A stretch of DNA of 64,000 bases. It comes from Bugula neritina (lineage: Eukaryota > Bryozoa > Gymnolaemata > Cheilostomatida > Bugulidae). The translations under genes were made by a program, and so were the position numbers. Position 1 is the first letter of the stretch. Each line of letters opens with the position of its first letter. The notes under the pieces are model-generated. The model saw nothing but the letters and a program-made list of their open reading frames with translations. It did not search any database and had not been told where the DNA came from. Location: the NCBI GenBank assembly GCA_964035545.1, contig CAXIUT010000138.1:1-64000 (forward strand), given 5' to 3'. Positions 11,464-22,490 of the stretch are shown piece after piece.

Positions 11464-12177
11464 AGATGTTTTTGATAATTAATGAATTTATCATAATTAA
11501 TTATTAATAGAAATATTGATTAATTATTAATAGAAATATTGATGATTATTTATTCTAATTTAGATCTTGATAATTTAAAACCTTTGTTTAAAACTTAATT
11601 ATAAACTAAATCAACTTTTGCTTTATTATTACTTTTATATCAAATCATCAGACTAAGATAAATAAATGACTATGTTCTGACTTGTACATTTAATCAAGGC
11701 TTTTTGTTTATCTGTTGCTGAAGATTGATTGTTGTTTCTTTAGTTTGTTTAGTTCGACTTAGTGTTTATGATAAAAGTTTTTGATAGAGTAGGTTTTCAT
11801 CTTTATTCTTCCTATCAAAATATAGTTCAATGAATCGATATGATAGTGATAGAATGAAATATTCACTTCTGTGCCCTTCTTGGGGAAATGGTATAAAAAT
11901 ACAAAAATAAATCAAATTAAAAATGGTTGACTGAGTGACTGATTGATTTAACATCTGAACATATTTATCTATATTATTCAATATTATCAATTATTGAACA
12001 TTTGTCAACTTTATTTGAGTTTTTGCAGTCAGATTTAATGACTCTTTTATTTGAATATAAGAAATATCAAACAACTTTCTTGTTTTTATTGTATAGTGGA
12101 CTAAGTCTCATAAGACTATTTATTGATGATTTTTCGATTTTAAGTTTATTAATTACTCAAATTAGTTCATAATTTAA
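11464..12177. other. Intergenic with a 23-bp direct repeat
   Basis: About 710 bp without a convincing gene. A direct tandem duplication of a 23-bp unit (ATTAATTATTAATAGAAATA plus three bases) lies at about 11496-11541. The rest is AT-rich; the 3' part should contain the Mot1 promoter. Confidence 0.5.
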
Positions 12178-15100
12178 ATGCAATAGTAAATAAAGTACGT
12201 CTTTAAGTGTTTGAAAAGTTGTTAGGATGAACCTTCCTTTGTCCAACAAATCAACAAGTTGCTACTAATCTATGAAATTGCACCTTCAGCTCTCAAATTC
12301 CTTTTATATAATCTAAGCCAACTCATATTTACCAATTGCAAAGAACCTAGACTAAGGTTAAAGCACAGACTCATCGCTGCCAGTCTTGTGCAAAAACTGA
12401 ACAACATCTATACGAGGAGAACAGAATAATTTATGAAATAAGATGCCAACTTTGAACTTTAGCATTTCCAAATTGACACAGTTGGCAACTTTAATGTCAA
12501 AGAGCCAACTCCCAACTGGGAAAAAATCGATCTCTTCAAGATCATAGAAAGTCAACCTCTGCTATTTTCAACCAAAGGAAACGATTTCGCTGCTAATCTG
12601 AATGAACATTAAGAAGAAAAGAAAATCTTTGATGAATTTCTCGATATGAATCATGCAACTATGCTCAATATCGAGAGTTTATTCAAAGATATTTCATCAA
12701 CTAGTCAAGCTACAGAGGAAGTAATTAAAAATTAAAGGCTAAAATACAAAAATAAAATTGAAAAAATCAATAGAAAAGCACAGAAAGAGCTTGAAAGCAT
12801 AGAAATAACCATCAGCAATCCTTTTAACCTGATGTTTTAGATCTGTGTCAACAATCTATTGAACACAGAGTGGGAACTAAGGCATCTTTCAGTGCTTATC
12901 ATCAAGGAGCTATTTAGCCACTCAGAATTTTTGGGATTTTCTGAGTGTTTTAGGCTGAGTCCTAATGATAGCAGAGAAAGTCGTTTCGCCAATATTGCCA
13001 CTATCACTCGATAAGGTTTAAGGATGCATTTAGAGAACTCAAAAAAAAAGAAAGATCTCATAAATGAGATCATTTACAAGAATATGATTCTTCTTAGTTT
13101 GGATCGTTTTGCAGACTATCAGACAGACTAAAGTATTATTCTGGTTCGCATGATTTCTGCAGATATTTTAGCACAGGCAGTTCTAACTTTAGAAAGTGGA
13201 CAGCATACTATCTTACTAGAGATGTTAAAAAGATTCTTTGACCATGATGCACCTTTTAACAAACAAAACCAAAAGATAACTTGGTAAGTCAAACATTCCT
13301 TTCTTTATTTTTTGACTATCTTGATTAAGTTGGATTCAAAATTTATCTAACCTATTTGTAATACTCTTTAGTAAAGTTTTATCAAAATGCTTGAAATAGA
13401 TAAGAAGGATAAAATAATTTTTTGCATCTGTAACATAGTATAAAGTTTTATTGGAAAAACTTTTTTTAGCACTCAGAAAAAAGACTAGATGATTTTAAAT
13501 ATTTGTGAAAATATTAATCTCTTAGATTGTTCAGGATAATAAGTCAAGTAGGTTATAATTTTATTACGAAAAAATTGTCATCCTTAATGTATGTTCCAAC
13601 TTTGGTGGCTGGAGAGTTTAGTAAGATTTTTTTAAAGCAAGAGTCCTGAAGTGAGAAACTAAATATTTAAGTTAGTTCGAGTTATTTTATCTTCTTATAC
13701 TAGTAAGAATAAAATAATTATCTCTCGTATTCTGATTCTATCATTGAATGAAGCAATTAAATAGTAATCATATACTATTTTAAGATCTATTGGTGATATT
13801 ATGCCTTCTTTAAAAAAAATCTGGATCTTAAATAATCATAATATTAATTAAACAGCTGCATATCTAATAACAATACTAGTTACTCCTCTTACTGAAAAAA
13901 AAAACTAAACATAATTTTTGAAGTAGATTTATCAGGAAAACAGTTAAAATCATGAATTGAAACTAAAAAATACATTTTAGTAGCTAAATTTTAATAACAA
14001 TAAAAGAATATGGAAAATCTGTATGGTTGTGAAGTAACTATTTAGAGAGTAAGTGAATAATTACGATGAGTTAATTAGAAGAATTGTAAAAAATAACTAG
14101 CAAAATTTTCAAGTAAATATATTTATATTCAATATTCTTTTAAAACTATTGCCTTAATATAAATAAAATAAAATATTTTCAGAATATAAATAAAAAGCAA
14201 TTTATTTTTTTACTCTTGATTCAGATTAAAAAATCAATAGCTTAATATAAAAAACATATTTATTTGAGTTTTAAAAGCAACTAGAGAATATTCTGATGAC
14301 TAAAAAGTATTAAACAGAAGCAAAATAGCTAGGTTTTATTGATACTTAGATAGACAGCATAGAGTTTAAGGCCAAATGTATAAAATGGCTTGAAAAATGG
14401 ATTAAAAACTGCTTAAAAACTTGATAATTTTTTAAAATTAGAGTTAGATCCTGCTTTTCTCGGATAAGTTAAATTATTGAGATAGATTTTAAAAAATGTC
14501 ATTGCAATTCAACATGAATTTATAAGAAATCTGAAGATATTAGCTCTAGAATATATGACTTAATATTGTGAAAAGAATTAGATAAAAAATAATATATAAT
14601 AGTCTATAATTTGTATTATGGATTATATTATAGAAGATAAGTATCTATTTATAAGTGAGGCTACAGCTAATGCAGCAATTAAATTATTAATTATATTAAA
14701 AGATGATAATCAATCATTATATTTAAAATTTAATAGAAAACTTTGTATAACAGTATCGAATAAATATAAAAAATCGAAGTTGATGCTTAAAGAAAGAGGT
14801 GATCTTAAACTAAAAAGTAAATATATGGGCGCTATGTGCCTTTACATAGAAAAGATGGGCAAGCTGCTTCCATAGTATCTGAAAGATAGTTGGAAATACT
14901 ATCTTTAGATAGATGATAAAAAAAATGTCCATGAAGAACACCTTCGATTATTAACTCTTCTAAGTGGCACTATAAATTCTATTTTAAGTATCGATAAGCA
15001 TCCTATTGATGGCTAGTTATTATTTGTTGATAAATTTACAAAGAAAGTGAATGATATAATTGAAAAAAACAAGGTAGAAAATGAGTTTAGATAATCAATT

Positions 15101-17128
15101 AATATAAAGCTGAAGAGTATTCTTGAGAGTGTAGCTTTGTTTTGCAGTAGTAGTTATAGATAGATGCCAAAAGTGTCAAATATATTTTTCTAGTGGTTTC
15201 TTGCATAGCTATAGGCATAAAATATATTGATTTATGAGGTATTAGAGAAGGCATGTGCTAATAACATAGTATAGATCGCTCCTATTTGTTCTTTATTCAT
15301 TCTGAATATAATAAAGTCGATAACTAAGATAAATCTACATGATTTGGCAATGAATAGTCTTTCCAATATTATCGTTGGAGTGTATACCAATATAACTAAG
15401 ATATAGTTGAGTCCTTCTTTGCAAAAGTATCTGATTAAGGAGTTGAATTTATCAAAAACTTTAAAAAATACTTCTAATTTTAATTATCCAGTTGATGTTA
15501 GGTATAACAAGATATAGTTTTGAGAGAGTATCAGATGGAAGGCATAAACTGGTTGGGTTTTTTGACTCGATATAATTTGAGTGGAGCTCTTTGCGATGAT
15601 ATGGGTCTTGGTAAAACTTTGCAAACTCTTACAGTTGTCTAAAACTAGTATCTGAAATGCGATAATAAAGACTATTTGCATAGTTTGATAGTCTGTCCGA
15701 ATACATTGATGCAGCATTGGGCTTTTGAATACCAAAAGTATTTTTAAAACCCTTTGTGTGAGCTTGTGATAATCGACAACAAGAAAAAATTTGGATAGAT
15801 ATAGAAGTATGAAAATTCAAAGAAGCCTATTATTTTTATAACTGGTTATGGTGTGATATAAAAGAATGACTGTTTGTTTGATGAGATACATTTTAAATTC
15901 ATCATCTTGGATTAAGGTCATCTGATTAAAAACACTACATCTCACAAATTCAAGGCTATTAAAAATATAAAAGGTTTGCATAGATTTATACTAACTGGAA
16001 CTCCCATTCAAAATAAACTCATCTAACTGTGGGGTCTTTTTGATTTCTTGATGCCTGGCTATCTATACACAGAATAACTCTTCAGAAAACATTACTAAAA
16101 ACTATTTAGTGTTAACTTGACTACTTTCAAAGAGATGAGCTTCTTTTCTCAGACTAACAAAGAAAAACCTTATAAAAGTTACATTAGAAAGTGATGCCGT
16201 TTATTATGCGTCGCATGAAGACTGAAGTGCTGAAAGAACTACCTGAAAAGATAATAAACGACCAAGCATGTGAACTAACACCTTGTCAGTTAAAGCACTA
16301 TTCTGACCTTTAGTAGCGTATTAGACTTCAGACATAAAATAAGACACAAAATCCATGGAAAAATTAACGTGATTTGATAAAAATAGTGAACCATCCTTAT
16401 TAGGGAGATTTGGTTAGTTAGTTTCATTGGTAGGATTCTGGTAAATTATTGGCCCTTAAATAAATAATTTAAAAATTAGGATTGACTGAAGAAGAATAAT
16501 TATCACAAAATAAAGTAATTATTTTATTATTTAGGTCATTATTTTTGCTAGATTATAAGCTACTGTGATATCGATATAAAATTTTTTCAAGTAGGTTTTT
16601 GGGCATATCAAATATAAAAGATTGATAAAAAAAGTAGAAGAATCTTAACGTTTTGATATTGCTAAGATCTTTAATGGTGATAGTGATCTTCAGGTAATAT
16701 TATTTTTATTTTTTAGGTTCTTTTAGTTCCTAAGGAATTTATCGGAAAAGACTATCTTAATTTGACATCAGCAAATATATCTATAATGTTTGATAGCTAT
16801 CCGAACTCAAGGACTGATTTGAATTTGATTGAGAAAGTTCATGGGGAAAGTCAAAAGCGAGTCTTGCTTGTCCCCAACCCCAACCCCAACCCCCCAACCC
16901 CAACCCCAACCCCAACCCCAACCCCAACCCCAACCCCAACCCCAACCCCAACCCAACCCCAACCCCAACCCCAAAAACATTGATGAATTCAAGCATATTT
17001 GTTCTTATTTATCATAAATTATCATCAATATCATAGAATTCAAGGGATAGTTTATTGCCCAAGTGATTTAATATATAAAATAAATTGACTTAGAGTTGAA
17101 ATATTGTTTTAGACTTAGTTTCTTTTGA
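12178..17128 (+). CDS. BTAF1: Mot1/BTAF1 SNF2-family ATPase
   Basis: Mot1/BTAF1 removes TBP from DNA by ATP hydrolysis. The gene starts at ATG 12178. The N-terminal HEAT-like region includes a WELRH block and [10 protein letters not shown], matching the family's WE.RH and LDRF.D motifs. The SNF2 core follows: [10 protein letters not shown] (motif I), D-E-G-H-LIKN with E coded by TAA (the family's DEGH box), LTGTPIQN, then [12 protein letters not shown], the Mot1-specific block. After [15 protein letters not shown] comes the helicase C domain with [14 protein letters not shown] and GESQKRV (motif VI). Introns are placed at 15502-15524, 16515-16534, 16694-16716 and 16870-16993; more must exist near 14400 and 16190. 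The last contains a telomeric tract. Motif VI reads HGESQKR instead of HRIGQKR, so activity is uncertain. The last exon, and so the stop at 17126-17128, is tentative; a further exon may extend it. Confidence 0.88.
16872..16974. repeat. Interstitial telomeric tract 3, inside a Mot1 intron
   Basis: About 103 bp of CCCCAA repeat with two irregular units (one CCCCCC, one CCCAA). It lies between GT at 16870-16871 and a short unique tail ending in AG at 16992-16993. Treating 16870-16993 (124 nt) as an intron joins the flanking exons exactly in frame, from QKRVLL to HICSYLS. Without the repeat the intron would be about 25 nt, the normal size here. Frames through the repeat itself (Pro-Asn, Pro-Thr, Pro-Gln) are artefacts. 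Confidence 0.9.
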
Positions 17129-17393
17129 TGATTCCTCAACAACTGATTCAGATTAAAAGAGTTAGCTTGATTCAATACTATATCAATCTATTATTCAACT
17201 TTTAGCTTATATTAAAAAATTTATTATGAGATGTATCAAGATAAGAACTAATTTGTATTGTAAAATAATGTTAATAAAAAAATGCTACTTTATCAATAAT
17301 AAATAATTGAATCATAATTAATAGCATAAAATATTCAAAATAATATGGATTTGTTCTTATATTCTTATTAATTCATAAACAATTAAGTACAAA

Positions 17394-18868
17394 ATGGACT
17401 ACATAACCGAGTCAATTATCTCCAAACAATCCTCCAACTCAACCAGAAATACCTCTCACAACAGTTCTTATAACTCACACCAGAATAACAACAGACAAAA
17501 CAACTCAAATTATGGATCAAATCAGCAAAATTATAACAATCGAGGACCTAGTAAAACTAATCAGCAATATGGTTCAGCAAGTTATCAATCCAATCAAAGA
17601 AATAGTCACTAAAATTATGAAGGAAATAGCGGATATTATCAAAGAAATTAAAAATACAGTCAAAATAACTATCAAAATAATAACCAATTTGGAAATAACT
17701 ACAACAACAAAAATAACTACAACAGCAACAGGAATAACAACAATAGCAACAGGAATAGCTACAATAGCAACAGGAATAATAGTCAACAATACCAACAGAA
17801 CAATAATGTTAACTATCCAATAAATAATGACTCTTTTGATTAATCTAATAACTATCAAATAAATAAAAGAAATAATAATCAAAGATAACAAAATTATGAT
17901 ATCATGTCTGAATAAAATAATAATTATGGAAATGATAGTTGGAATTAACCTATGGATCATATCCAAAATAATAGAAATAATTATCATCAAAATAATAGAA
18001 ACAACTATAACCAAGATAATAGAAACAGCTACAATCAAAATAAAAACAACTATCATCAAAATAATAACAATTACAATGAAAATGGAAATAATAGCAACTA
18101 TAATCAGAACTATGACAGAAATAGAAACTATAATAACGATAGAAATAACAGTGGTTACCATAATGACAGAAACAATAGCAACCAAAGCAACTATCAACAA
18201 AATAACTATCATAACCAAAATAGACAACCATACGATAAAAGACAATAAAACTAAAGACAAAACAACTACAACCAATATCAAAACAACAACCAAAATCAAA
18301 ATAATCCTTACACCCCTCAAAACAGAAACAACTACAATAGAAGAGAAGACAGGCCATATCAACCAAGAAACTAACAAAAAAACCATAACTAAACCAACAA
18401 GATCTCATCAACATCCTCACCCATAAACACAACGTCAACATCCAAAACAACAAAACACTTAAACTCCCCCATGAAGCCTGTATCAACAACCAACAAAACT
18501 ACATCCTTCATGAACCCATCCAGTCAAACGGATAAAGAATAGACCTGCAAGTCATTGCATCACTAATGGGATCCCAAAAGATCAACTTGCCCAATAGTAA
18601 GGCTAAAATCAATCGGTTCTTTAGACTTCCAGAAGTTCAAACCGAAGAAGATGTCGAGGAAGTCAAGGGATTCAAAAACATCACTGGAATTCATTCAGTG
18701 ATTTTGAGAAAATGGGAGATGATATTACCAGACAAATACTTGCTGACTTCAACGCCAACTTCAAGTGATATCATCCCATCATTCATTCTATATCATAACC
18801 ACTACATAAATATCATTGAATATAATAGTTCTATTAGATAAAATATGATCTATTATATAATACTATGA
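17394..18868 (+). CDS. Asn-rich (prion-like) protein with ordered C terminus
   Basis: From ATG 17394 the first about 330 codons are dominated by Asn, with Tyr, Gln, Arg and Ser (units like NNYNQDNRN). This is a long disordered, RGG-poor, prion-like region. A frame change near 18390-18400 (intron or indel) leads to an ordered segment of about 150 residues containing LTHKHNVNIQNNKTLKLPHE and INRFFRLPEVQTEEDVEEVKG, then ILRKWEMILPDKY. The frame ends at TGA 18866-18868, overlapping an ATG of the next frame. Asn-rich proteins are common in ciliates and may form RNP granules, but no RNA-binding motif is visible. The long minus-strand frames opposite this low-complexity region are shadows. It may be one gene with the following frame. 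Confidence 0.6.
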
Positions 18869-20685
18869 CATAAAGAACCTTCTAATATTTAAAAAACAAG
18901 TTCATAGCAACAAAACACTCAATCTTATCAACACATCCACCAATAATAACTGCCAAATAGATCAAATAGTAGCAATAAAAATGCACAACCTATCTTTCCA
19001 GTCTGACAACTATCCACAATTATCAGCATCTCTAGTAAATATAGTAAATTAGAGATAGATATAAATAAATAGCGATATTATTAGAAAATAATAAACATAA
19101 AAATTATACTTAACTTGAGTTTAATAATAATTTCAATAATATCTTAAACGAAAAGAACAAACATGATAAATAAATATCATTTATAAGTAAATCTAAAAAT
19201 TAATAATTTGTTGATCGACAAAGCAGAACCATATAAAACTTTTTCAATGATAATAATGATCAAAGTAGTGTAAAAGTATACAACTTTAAACAAATACTAA
19301 GTGGCAGCTAATTTTCAAATAGTAAATCAAATAGTAAATAAAGTAGTAAATCAAATAGTAAATAAAGTAGTAAATATAATTAGAATTAACAATATGCCAC
19401 CTTTTCTAAAATAAATAAAACCATCAAATCGTAAAAATGTAAATCACTTATAAGTATTATTGAAGAGTATAAAAAATAAATTAGAAAAAGTAAAATTAAA
19501 GTAGAACATGAAGAATAACTCAGTAATTTTTAGAAAAATTTAATGAAAGAATAAATCAAAAAGTATCTTAGAAAAATATAGTAGCTAGAATATTAAATAG
19601 AATAACTATGTAGATAGAATTATATCTTGAAAGATAAAAAAGATCATAAAAAGAATAAATATTATTAGTAAAATAATTTTCAAATGAGATATAAATAGCA
19701 AAGATAAAATAAATACTAACCTTATAGTTTCAAAGTAAGAAAAAATGATTTGAATACAATAAATAAAAAGAATAAATAAAAAAATGAAAAAATAAAATAA
19801 AGCAGCCTAAATACTTTTGACAATATTCAGCCCAACCAAATTATTCAAAAATAATAAAGCAAAATCATAGTACAATATCTTTCCGGTAATTCTTTTAGTA
19901 TAAACAAACCAGATTAAATATAAATCAATTAACCCAAATAATTCACAAACAATTAGACATTTAGCACAGTATCTCTTGCTAAACATCTTTCCTATATCAA
20001 TAGCTAGTATCTCAGTCAGTCTAGAAACATGATGGAAATGACTAGTTAATGCTGTACTCGCAATAAAGTTGCCTTCTTTAAAAAATCTTTAGTTTTAGTT
20101 AAAGATTATGACATAGAAATTGCTTATAAACGTTCAGATATGAATATGAACTTAGATAAAGTAAGATTTATATTTTATATCAAAAATAATTCAAACAATA
20201 TAAAAAAAGTTTAAATCAACTACAAAAATCAAAAAGAATACCACAGAATTTAAATAATACAAAAACTACAATAACTTCAACCTCACTCCCAAGCCAGATA
20301 AATCATATAAATAACACTAATAAACAAATCAGATCTAAATGGAGTAACAGATGTATAGATAATGATATAAAAACAAATATTCTAACTATGGCTGCCAGTC
20401 AATTTCATAAACTTCAAATAATCAAACAAATACTAAAGATCTAATAGTGCTATAGAGATGACAGTATTACCAGATCGACAATTTGCTAGCTATAACTCCT
20501 TATAGAAGATATTGCCTTTGAAATTTGGAGGAGTCAATTCAGTATAAACTTGGGGATATCTTTATGGATAATCTAAATTGGGTTCTTTTTGGATTAGATT
20601 TACCTGGAGAATGCATGATTTAGTTATTTAGACATCTTAAAAATGGATAGATTTTATTGCCTTTGTTACTCATTTCTTTAAATGA
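18865..20685 (+). CDS. Protein with adaptin-appendage-like C-terminal domain
   Basis: A continuous frame of 606 codons from ATG 18865 to TGA 20683-20685. The first half is low complexity, rich in Ser, Lys, Asn and TAA/TAG-coded Glu, with a tandem repeat encoding SNSKESSK units (about 19318-19376) and a likely coiled coil near 19450-19650. The last about 230 residues resemble the ear (appendage) of alpha-adaptin: a beta-sandwich-like part ending ELWLPVNFINFKE, then a platform-like part with GSFWIRFTWRMHDLVI near the C terminus. Adaptin appendages recruit endocytic accessory proteins. Here no adaptin trunk is present, so it could be a stand-alone appendage protein. Similarity was judged by eye only. 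The start overlaps the previous stop (ATGA), so a single fused gene is possible. Confidence 0.5.
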
Positions 20686-20920
20686 TTTACTTTATTCTCT
20701 TTTATTCAATCACTATTTAAAAAATTATCATAAAAACTTTTAATTTCACTCTTTTGATGCAAATATTTATCTACTTTCAATATGTTTTTGATTCTTTAGG
20801 CTTTATATTTGATATATTTAATATGATAGAATTTTTTAATTGATTTCTTCTAATGATTTGATTTTATAATATGAATTAAAATTAATTACCTCATAATGAT
20901 GATATTTAATATATTGATTA

Positions 20921-22269
20921 ATGATAATTTCTCGACTGCCTCAATCCCTTCGATCATTTTTTTCAACAAGCACAACAAGTACAACTTGGCAACTAAACCT
21001 CTATAAACCTCATTTCTAAAAATATTTCTAAAAAGATATATCTAAAGTACTTTTATCTTTTAACTAGATATAAAAGCCAATCAAAGACGTGACTAAAAAA
21101 TATTCTTTAGATAAAAAAGGAGTATAAAAATTATTCAGATTAAAGCCTCAAGTATTCATTCCTGATTCCTAAGCAAGTAAATATTGATTAATAGAGGTTA
21201 ATAACTAGATAACAAAATTAAATTTATGAATGATTTATAGTAAAAATAACCTATTGCTACCATCCTCAACTAAATGCTCTTCTAATCTCCACATCTATTA
21301 CTCACTATGACCTAAAATCATATCCATCACTTTATCAAACAACTCAAATCATTTGGATTCGATCATGTTATTCATTGCTTATACAGTCATCATCAACCAA
21401 ACTCTTCACAGCTGCTAATAACCTCATCCACAATAATTTTGATCTCATTTATCAATAAAAACTCAACATCCTTCAAGACTACCTACATCTCAGTAAGTAA
21501 TAAAGCCTCAAAATGTTCATACACTAACCCTTCCTCCTCGCTTGCTCAGCTAACTCGCTCAGAGAATCAATATGTTTCTTTGTTAGAAATCAAAATTCAA
21601 CTCTCACCCGCGATCGCACTATCACTCTGCTAAGAGATCTAGGCTAAATCTTTTTAATGGGAAACTAGAATTTGACTTTACTGATTCGATGGCTCAAAAA
21701 TTGGGGAATTCGGAAAGAATAACTATGGTCTATCCTCCTAGAACATCCATTGCTACTTTTGAACCATCCTGGAGAAATCTTTCACTTTAAAGCTAAAATG
21801 CTCCGACAATTCAGATTCACTACAACTATGGCTCAATCACTTCTACGCCAGTATCCTTCAGCTCTTATCTGGTTAGTTTTTATTATATAGTTCAGTTCGA
21901 GCTCTTGAAGGTAAATTTTTAACAGCAAGAGATAGACTAAAAATAAAGCTGGACTAAAATAATTTAGAATATTTAACATTCAAATTTGGAGCTAATATTC
22001 GACCTCGATCTGAAATGCTAATCAGAGCCAAAGTACCATACACTTCTGAAGACATCGTAAGTTATTTCAGTTGTAGTGAGCAATAGTTTCTGAAGAAGAC
22101 TGGAGTACCAGCTGCTAAACTCGAGTAATAGAAGATGAAATTTCCAATAACACCATAATTAGATTTTCCTCATAAGAAATGTTTAAAAAACTATGCAAGT
22201 CAAGAAAAGATATTCTAATATTCTAAGAGATACTATCCAAAGAGTGATCTCTTACTTAAAAAGAAATGA
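20921..22269 (+). CDS. mTERF-family mitochondrial transcription/translation factor
   Basis: mTERF proteins are helical-repeat nucleic-acid-binding proteins acting in mitochondrial transcription or ribosome assembly. The start ATG 20921 gives an Arg/Ser/Thr-rich presequence (MIISRLPQSLRSFFSTST). Several mTERF repeats follow: KKYSLDKKGVEKLFRLKP, a leucine-rich unit ending LKSFGFDHVI, LQDYLHLSK..., and LKNWGIRKEELWSILLEHP followed by LLLLNHPGE. Each has the Pro after a helix and the spacing of about 35 residues typical of the family. Introns are inferred near 21177-21210, near 21385-21405 and at 21872-21890 (19 nt). The last exon runs to TGA 22267-22269 and ends with a basic tail. The exact borders of the first two introns are tentative, but the family assignment is good. 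Confidence 0.8.
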
Positions 22270-22490
22270 TAAATGACTATTAACTTCTTTATTTATTATG
22301 AAAGATATTTGTAGATGTGAATGGCTCTTAATTACTTTTATTATTTATGAAAGAAATAGGTAAATGACCACAATTTCTTTTATATCATCTTTATGTTTAA
22401 TCGTTTGTTGAACCATAAATTAATATTTGGACTTGCAAGAATGTAGTCATAACCTCTAGGAAGAAAAGTAAATCTACTATTACTAAGTTA

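Noticed and set aside
16762-17017. Pro-Thr, Pro-Gln and Gly-Leu repeat frames
   Set aside because: All come from the telomeric tract in the Mot1 intron; frames change with repeat phase.
17574-18489. Long minus-strand frames rich in Ile/Val and in Tyr/Cys
   Set aside because: They are antisense shadows of the Asn-rich coding repeats.
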